Of a stretch of 8,516 nt of DNA, positions 1 to 6,010 are shown piece by piece (positions within the stretch are counted from its first letter, which is position 1; every line of letters begins with the position of its first letter). A program made the position numbers and the translations under genes. The notes under the pieces are model-generated. The model did no database searches. It had not been told where the DNA came from and was given only the letters and a program-made list of their open reading frames with translations. The DNA is from JBDHZU01 sp039812085 (GTDB lineage Bacteria > Actinomycetota > Actinomycetes > S36-B12 > UBA10799), in contig JBDHZU010000087.1 in the NCBI GenBank assembly GCA_039812085.1, positions 1-8,516 of the forward strand, written 5' to 3'.

Positions 1-1759
1 CACCAATGACTGGAGCTGGTTTTCCGTCTAGTGATCGTCGCCAGGCACGCAGTGCCACGGCTAACCCAGACACATCAGCAATGTTCTCTCCCAAGGTCAG
101 ATCCCCATTGATGTGATGACCCTCGACCGGCTCGTAACTGGCGTACTGCGAGCTCAACGCTGCCGTACGCTCGGAGAAAGCCTGCTGATCAGAGTCGGTC
201 CACCAATTCCGCAGATTCCCTTCCCCGTCGTACTGGGAACCTTTGTCGTCAAATCCGTGACTGATCTCGTGGCCGATCACGGCTCCGATCGCCCCATAGT
301 TGACCGCATCATCGGCATCCATATTGAAGAACGGTGGTTGCAAAATCGCTGCAGGGAAAACGATCTCGTTGGCTTCTGGGTTGTAGTAGGCGTTGACCAT
401 TTGCGGCGGCATCAGCCATTCGTCACGATCGATCGGCCCACCCAACTTGGCCACTTCTCGATCATGCACAAAGGCACTAATTGCCAGTTCAGCGGCGATC
501 AGATCACCCTGCGGCAGTTCCAATGCCGAGTAGTCACGCCACCTATCGGGATAGCCAATCTTTGGACGGAAGGTCGCGAGCTTCTCCTGCGCCTTGTGCT
601 TTGTTTCGTCAGTCATCCAGTCCAGATCATCGATGGCATCTGCATATGCCGCGATCAGGTTGTCGACTAACTGGACCATCCGTTGCTTGTTCTCCGGTGG
701 GAAATGTCGCTCGACGTAGAGCTTGCCCAGCACCTCACCCAATCCACCTTCGATGAGCGAGACTGCACGCTTCCACCGTTCTCGTTGCTCTGGCACTCCA
801 GACAGCACTGTGCCGTAAAACGCGAAGTTGGCCTCGTCCAGATCCGAGGACAACATCGGAGCAAAACCAGACAGTGCGCATTGGCGCAGGTACTGCTGCC
901 ACACCGACAAAGGCACCTCGTTAATGAGTTCACCCAGTGCGTCGAAGTAGTCCGGCTGGCCGACGTTGATCTCGGTGACCGAATCAGGAACCTTTCCGGC
1001 TGCCAACCAAGTGGTCAGTTGCAACGGAGGAACCTGCTGAGTGAAGTCTTCCACCGCCACTAAGTTGTAAGTCGCCTCTGGATCCCGGTTACGAACCTTG
1101 TCCCACGACACCTTGGCAAGCTTGGTTTCTAATTCCACGATGGCATCGGCTGCCGTCTTTGCATCATCACCGTCCGCCCATCCAGCAAGCGTCCATAGCT
1201 GCGCGATGTAGTCGGCATACGCACTGCGCTGAGCCTCGAATGTGTCCTCGAGATAGAAGTCGCGATCAGGTAAACCCAACCCTGACTGGCGAATGTCCAA
1301 CAGATAGCGCGAGGAATCTTTGTTGTCTTGATGAATGAAAGCGCCCACAGGGGTACGAATACCCAGGCGTCCCCAACGCCCAAATAGCTCGGGAAGTTCT
1401 GCCACGGATTCCAGCGCATCAATCTCTGCCAGGATGGGATCCAGCGCCGCGATCCCACGCTTGTTCAACGCGTCGGTATCCATGAAGCTCGCGTACAAGG
1501 TCGCAATCAGTTTGGCCTCATGGGAATCGGCAGCGTCGGACTCAGCCAGCTCGGTGATGATCGCGTGGACCTGCCGTTCGGCATCATCGCTGAGCGCAGT
1601 GAAGGCACCGTAGATCGCCTTGTCAGCGGGAATATCGAAGCGTTCCAGCCAGGCACCGTTGAACCACTGAAAGAAGTCATCCTGCGGACGGGTCTGGGAA
1701 TCAATCCCGGTTACGTCCAGTCCACCAGTCTCCGCTGGGTACACCACCGTGTCAGTCAC
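1..1759 (-). CDS. pepO: M13 family zinc metallopeptidase (neprilysin/PepO-like), 3' end cut by window
   Basis: Predicted zinc endopeptidase of family M13, which cleaves oligopeptides. About 586 codons are present; the family usually has 650-700 residues, so only the C-terminal ~60-100 residues are missing beyond the window edge. Seen: the zinc motif HEISH at residues 497-501, the third ligand in GENIAD (E558, D562), and upstream NAYY (N456), IVFPA and ILQPPFF, the usual substrate-binding block of M13. All key residues are intact and I read no in-frame stop. The N-terminus has no signal peptide or membrane segment, unlike animal neprilysins but like several actinobacterial M13 enzymes (for example mycobacterial Zmp1). 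The GTG at 1759 is chosen because a stop lies in frame just upstream at 1769-1771 and a TAAGGT hexamer sits exactly six bases before it, suggesting leaderless translation. The gene diverges from the transglycosylase gene. Family assignment is firm; the physiological substrate is unknown. Confidence 0.95.
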   Translation of the reverse strand, partial: MTDTVVYPAETGGLDVTGIDSQTRPQDDFFQWFNGAWLERFDIPADKAIYGAFTALSDDAERQVHAIITELAESDAADSHEAKLIATLYASFMDTDALNKRGIAALDPILAEIDALESVAELPELFGRWGRLGIRTPVGAFIHQDNKDSSRYLLDIRQSGLGLPDRDFYLEDTFEAQRSAYADYIAQLWTLAGWADGDDAKTAADAIVELETKLAKVSWDKVRNRDPEATYNLVAVEDFTQQVPPLQLTTWLAAGKVPDSVTEINVGQPDYFDALGELINEVPLSVWQQYLRQCALSGFAPMLSSDLDEANFAFYGTVLSGVPEQRERWKRAVSLIEGGLGEVLGKLYVERHFPPENKQRMVQLVDNLIAAYADAIDDLDWMTDETKHKAQEKLATFRPKIGYPDRWRDYSALELPQGDLIAAELAISAFVHDREVAKLGGPIDRDEWLMPPQMVNAYYNPEANEIVFPAAILQPPFFNMDADDAVNYGAIGAVIGHEISHGFDDKGSQYDGEGNLRNWWTDSDQQAFSERTAALSSQYASYEPVEGHHINGDLTLGENIADVSGLAVALRAWRRSLDGKPAPVIG

Positions 1760-1765
1760 GCGAAC

Positions 1766-1771
1766 ACCTTA
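1766..1771 (-). promoter_or_regulatory. -10 element for leaderless M13 peptidase transcript
   Basis: On the minus strand TAAGGT fits the actinobacterial -10 consensus TANNNT and is followed by exactly six bases before the GTG start, so transcription would begin on the start codon. The -35 is weak (TTCGCC at about 17 bp spacing). There is no convincing ribosome binding site other than the AGG inside the hexamer itself. The placement is seen; the function is inferred. Confidence 0.5.
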
Positions 1772-2013
1772 GTCCGCCGTCCCAACCGGGCGAAGGATCC
1801 CTTCTAGGTGGAAATGTCCGATTTGCCGAACCAAATTTCAGGCCTAGAAACGGCAATTTCGGGGCATCATATTTGTGGGCCCCCCTAGAAACACCCAAGT
1901 ACGACCACAGCATCACCGCTCCAACTCACTTCCCCTGATCGACTTGTCATAGTCGGCGTGTAGTTGATGAAGCAGTTGTGGTCCCGCCAAATTACCCAGG
2001 GGTGGAGCCATAG
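1772..2013. other. Divergent intergenic region with three CTAG-centred motifs
   Basis: About 240 bp between the divergent peptidase and transglycosylase genes. It holds TTCTAGG at 1802-1808 and CCTAGAAAC at 1843-1851 and 1884-1892. The first is the reverse complement of the others' core, and CTAG centres are 40 and 41 bp apart. A weak inverted repeat TTGCCG/CGGCAA (1823-1828, 1851-1856) lies among them. A TTGTCA at 1944-1949 could be a -35, but no good -10 follows. The long leader invites comparison with c-di-AMP riboswitches found upstream of some wall hydrolases, but I could not recognise that fold's conserved blocks. Confidence 0.4.
2004..2007 (+). promoter_or_regulatory. Shine-Dalgarno of transglycosylase gene
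   Basis: GGAG inside a GGGGTGGAG run, six bases before the ATG at 2014. It supports that start over any later in-frame codon. Confidence 0.7.
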
Positions 2014-2682
2014 ATGAAGCGTCATATTTTGCCTGCCGCCATTGCCGGTGGATCGTTCCTGATCGCCGCTACCGCACTCGTCACTATTGATGCCCCGCTG
2101 GCATCAGCAGCCGGTACAACCCCAGCGAACTCGGTCAGCGTCACCAACCAGATCAGCCATCCTTTGAGCGAGAACGCCCTTGGATTGTCGCTAGACAAGA
2201 ACCTCAAGCCAACTGCAACGGTGACCAAGAAGGCTGTTCCCGCCTCCACTCAAATGACTTTGCAAGACAAGCTAGACCTCGGCCCGAAGAAGTGGACGGG
2301 AGCACCCATCGTTCATCCCGAAGGTGGCTACATCAATAGCAACGTCTCCCGCTGGGCAAACGTTGTGCTGGTTGCGATGAAGGATCGTCACATCCCACGC
2401 AAATACCTTCCCGGCATCCTGTCGCAGATGCAGCAGGAGTCCATGGGTGATCCGAACGCAGTCAACAACTACGACTCGAATGCCGCTATGGGCACACCTT
2501 CCAAGGGACTGCTCCAGGTCATCGCACCGACGTACCAGACTTACGCAGCCAAGGGCTTGTCCAATCCCAAGTACCTCACCAACCCATATGCAAACGTCTA
2601 CGCATCACTGGGATACGTCAAGGACAGTTACGGCATGAGCAAGTTTGAGTCCTGGAACTCAGGCGCAAATCAGGCTTACTGA
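2014..2682 (+). CDS. Exported lytic transglycosylase, SLT/GH23 domain
   Basis: 222-residue protein predicted to cleave peptidoglycan glycan strands outside the membrane. A Sec signal peptide (K2, R3, hydrophobic core ~7-28) ends at an ASA-A site near residue 32. A low-complexity linker runs to about residue 105. The C-terminal ~115 residues are an SLT/GH23 domain of the actinobacterial type: QQES with catalytic Glu142, then DPNAVNNYDSNAAMGTPSKG and LLQVI at 166-170, where many homologues have LMQVI. The Tyr-rich segment TYQTYAAKG and a C-terminal NPYANVYASLGYV helix follow, matching the family. No LysM or other wall-binding module is visible. The ATG start is supported by a good ribosome site and by the signal peptide beginning immediately. 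It is a single-gene transcript: 250 bp of leader before it and a strong terminator after it. The fold call is firm; its role in growth, division or resuscitation is open. Confidence 0.92.
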   Translation: MKRHILPAAIAGGSFLIAATALVTIDAPLASAAGTTPANSVSVTNQISHPLSENALGLSLDKNLKPTATVTKKAVPASTQMTLQDKLDLGPKKWTGAPIVHPEGGYINSNVSRWANVVLVAMKDRHIPRKYLPGILSQMQQESMGDPNAVNNYDSNAAMGTPSKGLLQVIAPTYQTYAAKGLSNPKYLTNPYANVYASLGYVKDSYGMSKFESWNSGANQAY

Positions 2683-2698
2683 TCTGTTCTCCACACCT

Positions 2699-2749
2699 CG
2701 AATGAAGCACCCATCCGCACTGCGGGTTTGGGTGCTTCATTCGTTTCTT
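2699..2749 (+). terminator. Rho-independent terminator after transglycosylase gene
   Basis: A perfect 15-bp stem, CGAATGAAGCACCCA at 2699-2713 with its complement at 2729-2743, encloses a second small stem (CCGC/GCGG at 2715-2718 and 2722-2725), then TTTCTT. It lies 17 bp after the transglycosylase stop and before the CAP gene, so it should separate the two transcripts. The U tract is short but the stem is very stable. Confidence 0.88.
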
Positions 2750-2800
2750 CACCACGTCGGTACAGGATTTGTCCTGAGCCAACCTCCAAGCAGGTACGTC

Positions 2801-2834
2801 GCGTTGACTTCACAGATCTCCACAGCGTTGACTT
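2801..2834 (+). repeat. Direct repeat GCGTTGACTT upstream of CAP gene
   Basis: GCGTTGACTT occurs at 2801-2810 and again at 2825-2834, 24 bp apart, each next to CACAG. The nonamer GCGTTGACT also appears at 5933-5941 upstream of another exported-protein gene. Either copy could act as a -35 (TTGACT), but no good -10 follows at 16-18 bp, so a regulator binding site is an alternative. Confidence 0.45.
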
Positions 2835-2847
2835 GACCGACGGTCAA
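2833..2847 (+). promoter_or_regulatory. Perfect palindrome TTGACCG-A-CGGTCAA, candidate operator
   Basis: Seven-base arms around a single A, 22 bp before the CAP start codon and overlapping the second GCGTTGACTT repeat. The form resembles dimeric helix-turn-helix operators such as TetR-type sites; as RNA it would make only a strained hairpin with a 1-nt loop. The palindrome is certain, the function is not. Confidence 0.5.
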
Positions 2848-2857
2848 ACGCACAGGC

Positions 2858-2866
2858 GAGGAGGAG
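2858..2866 (+). promoter_or_regulatory. Strong Shine-Dalgarno of CAP gene
   Basis: GAGGAGGAG, with AGGAGG at 2859-2864 five bases before the ATG at 2870. It is the best ribosome site on the plus strand here and fixes the CAP start. Confidence 0.8.
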
Positions 2867-2869
2867 TGA

Positions 2870-3481
2870 ATGAGCGACCACGCTTGTCCCCGACGACTCA
2901 CGTTGCTCACGCTTATGCTGACGACTTTTGCCCTCCTTGCGCCCCTGGCCGCCGCACAAGCGGCTCCCATCACCGAACGCATGACCTCAACCAAGAGCGC
3001 ATCGGGCGCAAAGAAAGGAACACCGGTAAAGAGCCCGAAGCCCAAGTACCCACGGCCAACTGCGACTGCTTGGGAAAAACAGGTCGTTGCTCTTACGAAT
3101 CAGGCCCGCCGCACTCCGCGAATGTGCGGCAAACAACGGTTCAGCAAAGCGGGACCATTGACGATCAATCCGCTACTAACTGCCGCAGCTCGGTCACATT
3201 CGGCAGACATGAGCAAACGACACTACTTCTCTCACTTCTCGCTCACGGGCAAGTCACCATGGGACCGCATGAACGCGGCGGGTTACCGAAACTGGACAAA
3301 TGCGGGAGAAAACATTGCTGCTGGACAATCATCACCAGCAGCTGTGGTCAAAGCCTGGCTACGCAGTCCGGGACATTGCGCCAACATCATGAATCGACGA
3401 TTCACTGAAATTGGCGTCGGCCAAGTCTCCGCAACACATAGCTACCGCTACTGGTGGACTCAAGACTTCGGTCGCCGGTAA
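2870..3481 (+). CDS. Secreted CAP/SCP-domain protein (YkwD-like)
   Basis: 203-residue exported protein with a CAP (cysteine-rich secretory/antigen 5/PR-1) domain. Signal peptide: basic residues R8-R9, hydrophobic core ~10-29, AQA-A cleavage near residue 31. A Lys/Pro/Ser-rich basic linker (39-66) may bind the anionic cell wall. The CAP domain spans ~70-203: LTNQARR, RSHSADM (H110), HYFSHFS (H122), GENIA (E147), PGHC (H169) and NIMNRRFTEIGVG, the usual His/Glu cleft residues of bacterial CAP proteins. C86 and C170 are placed like the disulfide pair of YkwD-type domains. Bacterial CAP proteins lack an agreed activity; roles in wall association or signalling have been proposed. It follows the transglycosylase gene but is separated by a terminator and has its own candidate operator. 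Its stop lies only 6 bp from the end of the convergent htrA gene. Confidence 0.93.
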   Translation: MSDHACPRRLTLLTLMLTTFALLAPLAAAQAAPITERMTSTKSASGAKKGTPVKSPKPKYPRPTATAWEKQVVALTNQARRTPRMCGKQRFSKAGPLTINPLLTAAARSHSADMSKRHYFSHFSLTGKSPWDRMNAAGYRNWTNAGENIAAGQSSPAAVVKAWLRSPGHCANIMNRRFTEIGVGQVSATHSYRYWWTQDFGRR

Positions 3482-3487
3482 CTATCG

Positions 3488-4720
3488 CTAGTCCGCTGAA
3501 TCCAGGGTCGCCGTCGTGGTGTGGGTCTGCCCGCCCCGAACATAGGTGACGGTGACCTTCGTCCCTGGTTGATACGACCGGATGGCGACGATCAGTGAAT
3601 CGGAGTCTGTGATGACTCGATCATCAATCTTGGTCACCACGTCACCTGCCTGCAGTCCAGCCTTCTGTGCAGCACTGCCATCAGTAACTTGACCGATGGT
3701 TGCGCCTTCCACCGAACTCTCTGAGTTGCTCGCCACACCCACACCAAGCTGGGAGTGCGTCGCTTTGCCGGAGCTAATGAGTTGGTTGGCGACTCGGACG
3801 ACATCGTTTGATGGGATAGCAAAACCGACGCCGATGTTTCCGGACTGACTGCCGGAATCACCGCTAGACAAAGACGCGATGGCAGAGTTGATTCCCACCA
3901 CTCGTCCGGCAAGGTCAGTCAATGCACCGCCAGAGTTACCCGGGTTGATCGCAGCGTCCGTCTGGATCGCATCCATTGACGACGTACTGCTGCTCGATTC
4001 GCTCGTAGTGACGGGACGGTTGAGCGCAGAGACGATTCCCTGGGTGACCGTGTTACTCAAACCCAAAGGCGCACCAACAGCAATCACGGCTTGGCCAACC
4101 TTGAGGTTGTCTGAGTTGGCGAAGACTGCTTTAGACAATCCAGACTTGTTGACTTTCACCACGGCAAGGTCGGAGCTGGGATCAGTTCCCACCACAGTTG
4201 CCGAAGCTCGAGATCCATCCGAGAAAGTCACGGTGATCTTTCCAGAACTACCAGCATCGGCGACAACATGGTTATTCGTCACGATGTAGCCGTCTTCTCG
4301 CAAGACCACCCCGCTACCGGTATCTCCACCAGACTGCGTAGTAACTGCAATCGTGACGACGCTTGGCTCAATCTTCGCGGCTGCGCTTTCCACGGTGCCT
4401 GACTCGACCGAGGCTGGACCGACCGTCGAATTAGTGGTGGAGACGGCACCCGTGGAGACAATCCCGTCGTTGGACATGGCTGCACCGGCAACACCTCCGG
4501 TGACACCGGCAAGGGCTCCGACGCCGACCACTGCGGCGGTGAGGACCGCGACGGGTCGGCGTCGGAGTAGTGACTGTGTCGGTTGCGGAGCCACCGGGTC
4601 CTCGGCCGGTGAATACGGCGGCGGGTAAATGTGAGTCGTCGGCTGTTCAGGGTGGGCAGCCAAGTTGAACTCACTGATGTCGGTCTGATTACCCGTCGCA
4701 CCCGCATCCGTTTCAGTCAT
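3488..4720 (-). CDS. htrA: Membrane-anchored HtrA/DegP-family serine protease with PDZ domain
   Basis: 410-residue envelope quality-control protease of trypsin-like family S1C. Domains: cytoplasmic Pro-rich N-tail 1-55, one transmembrane anchor ~57-82 after a basic LLRRR patch, a Ser/Thr-rich linker, a protease domain ~112-315, and a PDZ domain ~325-402 that should recognise exposed C-termini and gate activity. The triad is complete: NNHVV (H151), SSDLAV (D184) and GNSGG (S263). The layout matches actinobacterial PepD/HtrA proteins. The gene lies 75 bp downstream of prfB on the same strand, so co-transcription or a promoter in the gap are both possible. The ATG at 4720 has no clear Shine-Dalgarno of its own; instead a seven-codon upstream ORF with an AGGA motif ends across it, suggesting translational coupling. 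The 3' end converges on the CAP gene with 6 bp between and no visible terminator. The family call is certain; the paralogue type is not. Confidence 0.95.
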   Translation of the reverse strand: MTETDAGATGNQTDISEFNLAAHPEQPTTHIYPPPYSPAEDPVAPQPTQSLLRRRPVAVLTAAVVGVGALAGVTGGVAGAAMSNDGIVSTGAVSTTNSTVGPASVESGTVESAAAKIEPSVVTIAVTTQSGGDTGSGVVLREDGYIVTNNHVVADAGSSGKITVTFSDGSRASATVVGTDPSSDLAVVKVNKSGLSKAVFANSDNLKVGQAVIAVGAPLGLSNTVTQGIVSALNRPVTTSESSSSTSSMDAIQTDAAINPGNSGGALTDLAGRVVGINSAIASLSSGDSGSQSGNIGVGFAIPSNDVVRVANQLISSGKATHSQLGVGVASNSESSVEGATIGQVTDGSAAQKAGLQAGDVVTKIDDRVITDSDSLIVAIRSYQPGTKVTVTYVRGGQTHTTTATLDSAD

Positions 4721-4737
4721 GTAGTGACCATGGCCAT
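4717..4737 (-). CDS. Possible seven-codon leader ORF overlapping htrA start
   Basis: On the minus strand ATG GCC ATG GTC ACT ACA TGA encodes MAMVTT. Its TGA shares bases with the htrA ATG (ATGA overlap), and AGGA lies five bases before its first ATG, whereas htrA itself lacks a good ribosome site. This is the arrangement expected for translational coupling of htrA to a short leader. The overlap is seen; translation is inference, and such short ORFs arise often by chance. Confidence 0.3.
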   Translation of the reverse strand: MAMVTT

Positions 4738-4795
4738 GAATCCTGGGATGAGGCTGAGAACCTACTGAGTGGATGCCAAGAAATTGCCAGAAGAT

Positions 4796-5905
4796 TTAGA
4801 TGTCAATTTCTTGCCGACGCCAGCGGATCGCAGCCTCGATGAAGTCATCAATTTCACCATCAAGCACAGCGGACGTGTTTCCGGTCTCGTGCTCGGTTCG
4901 CAGATCCTTGACCATTTGGTAGGGGTGCAGCACGTAGGAACGCATCTGATTACCCCAGGAACCCAAGTTGTCGGTCTTCAACGCGTCGATCTTGGCGCGT
5001 TCTTCTTGTCGTTTGACTTCCAAGAGTTTGGCCTGCAACACCGCCATTGCAGTTGCCTTGTTTTGGATCTGGCTGCGTTCGTTCTGGCAACTGACCACGA
5101 TTCCGGTTGGGATGTGCGTTAAGCGCACTGCGGAGTCAGTGGTGTTCACACCTTGGCCACCTGGCCCTGAGGACCGGTAGACGTCAACTCGAATCTCGTC
5201 GTCGGGAATGTCGATGCTGTCGGTGCTCTCGGTGACCGGGATGACCTCGACATCAGCGAACGAGGTCTGGCGACGATTCTGATTGTCGAATGGCGAGATA
5301 CGGACCAGTCGATGAGTTCCTTGTTCAACGGACAACGTGCCGTAGGCATAGGGCGCCTTCACTGCGAAGGTGGCTGACTTGATGCCCGCTTCTTCGGCGT
5401 AACTGGTGTCGTAAACCTCAACCGCCATGCCGTGCCGCTCGCAGTAGCGGGTGTACATGCGTAGCAACATTTCCGCCCAGTCGGCAGCATCCACGCCACC
5501 GGCTCCTGAACGAATCGTGACGAGAGCATCGCGTTCGTCATATTCACCGGAGAGTAGGGTTCGAACTTCCATCTCACCGAGCGCCTTGCGCACATCGTCA
5601 AGTTCCGACGTGGCATCAGCTAACGCGTCCGCGTCGTCTTCCGCATCGGCAAGTTCGAACATCACGGGTAGGTCATCGACCCGCTGGCGCAGTTGTTCCA
5701 CTTTGCGAATTTCACTCTGCGCATTGGACAACCGACTAGTGACGTCTTGGGCACGGACTTGGTCGTCCCACAGGTCTGGTGCACTGGCCTGCTGTTCCAG
5801 GTCAGCGACATCACGACGAAGCCGATCCAGGTCGACCACAGCCTCGATACTGGTCAGCGTCGTATCCAACTCATTCAACGTTTCGAGAATCTCGGGATCG
5901 ACCAC
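4796..5905 (-). CDS. prfB: Peptide chain release factor 2 (RF2)
   Basis: 369-residue class I release factor that terminates translation at UGA and UAA in the ribosomal A site. Seen: an N-terminal helical domain with DLWDD at 44-48, GAGGVDA at 135-140, the SPF stop-codon recognition tripeptide at 204-206 within HRLVRISPFDNQNRR (diagnostic of RF2 rather than PAT in RF1), and the GGQ peptidyl-hydrolysis motif at 249-251 in SSGPGGQGVNTTDSAVR. The length is normal. The whole protein reads in one frame, with no internal UGA near codon 25, so the autoregulatory +1 frameshift of many bacteria is absent, as is common in actinobacteria. Its own stop is TAA. The GTG start matches family N-termini (xxDP) and stands six bases after TAGGCT, suggesting a leaderless transcript. 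In many actinobacteria ftsE-ftsX follow prfB; here htrA does. Confidence 0.98.
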   Translation of the reverse strand: MVDPEILETLNELDTTLTSIEAVVDLDRLRRDVADLEQQASAPDLWDDQVRAQDVTSRLSNAQSEIRKVEQLRQRVDDLPVMFELADAEDDADALADATSELDDVRKALGEMEVRTLLSGEYDERDALVTIRSGAGGVDAADWAEMLLRMYTRYCERHGMAVEVYDTSYAEEAGIKSATFAVKAPYAYGTLSVEQGTHRLVRISPFDNQNRRQTSFADVEVIPVTESTDSIDIPDDEIRVDVYRSSGPGGQGVNTTDSAVRLTHIPTGIVVSCQNERSQIQNKATAMAVLQAKLLEVKRQEERAKIDALKTDNLGSWGNQMRSYVLHPYQMVKDLRTEHETGNTSAVLDGEIDDFIEAAIRWRRQEIDI

Positions 5906-5911
5906 GGTGAG

Positions 5912-5917
5912 AGCCTA
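5912..5917 (-). promoter_or_regulatory. -10 element for leaderless prfB transcript
   Basis: Minus-strand TAGGCT fits TANNNT and is followed by exactly six bases before the GTG at 5905, so the first transcribed base would be the start codon. No Shine-Dalgarno is present. A TTGACT lies upstream on the same strand (5943-5948) but at a spacing of about 25 bp, too far for a normal -35. The arrangement repeats that of the M13 peptidase gene. Confidence 0.5.
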
Positions 5918-5935
5918 CCGGCACCTGTCGAGGCG

Positions 5936-5948
5936 TTGACTCAGTCAA
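5936..5948 (+). promoter_or_regulatory. Palindrome TTGACT-C-AGTCAA in the prfB/anchor-D divergent region
   Basis: Six-base arms around one C, midway between two divergent starts, 31 bp from prfB and 62 bp from the exported protein gene. It shares TTGAC/GTCAA arms and the preceding GCG with the palindrome region before the CAP gene, although the central spacing differs (3 instead of 5 bases between the pentamers). It may be an operator or, in part, a -35 box (TTGACT) reading right. Confidence 0.4.
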
Positions 5949-5977
5949 ATGGGGCAACGCGGATAACTCACTTGCGT

Positions 5978-5994
5978 CTTCTCCTGCAGAGAAG
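5978..5994 (+). repeat. Inverted repeat CTTCTC-CTGCA-GAGAAG
   Basis: Perfect six-base arms with a five-base loop, 16 bp before the ATG at 6011. There is no T tract after it and no gene ending upstream, so it is not a terminator. It could be a regulator site or a leader hairpin of the exported-protein gene. Confidence 0.35.
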
Positions 5995-6010
5995 CGGTTT
6001 ACTCAAATCT

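Noticed and set aside
113..670. Plus-strand open frame across the M13 gene
   Set aside because: It is antisense to the region encoding the conserved zinc-binding domain and has no family features.
1814..1888. 24-codon ORF (MSDLPNQISGLETAISG...) in the divergent intergenic region
   Set aside because: AGG lies only five bases before its ATG and its end coincides with a CTAG motif; there is no recognisable feature and ORFs of this size are expected by chance.
1976..2013. Possible c-di-AMP (ydaO) riboswitch before the transglycosylase
   Set aside because: Context is suggestive because such switches precede some actinobacterial wall hydrolases, but I could not match the conserved blocks. A covariance-model search with the ydaO-yuaA family would decide.
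2728..3408. Long open frame overlapping the CAP gene on the same strand
   Set aside because: It runs in a different frame from a gene with a clear signal peptide and CAP motifs; its product is low-complexity and family-free, with no ribosome site.
4729..4738. CATGGCCATG palindrome before htrA
   Set aside because: It is formed by two ATG codons of the small leader ORF; short and without a second copy, so not called an operator.
5693..6010. N-terminal extension of the anchor-D gene antisense to prfB
   Set aside because: It lies opposite the conserved RF2 N-terminus and would bury the signal peptide in the protein interior.
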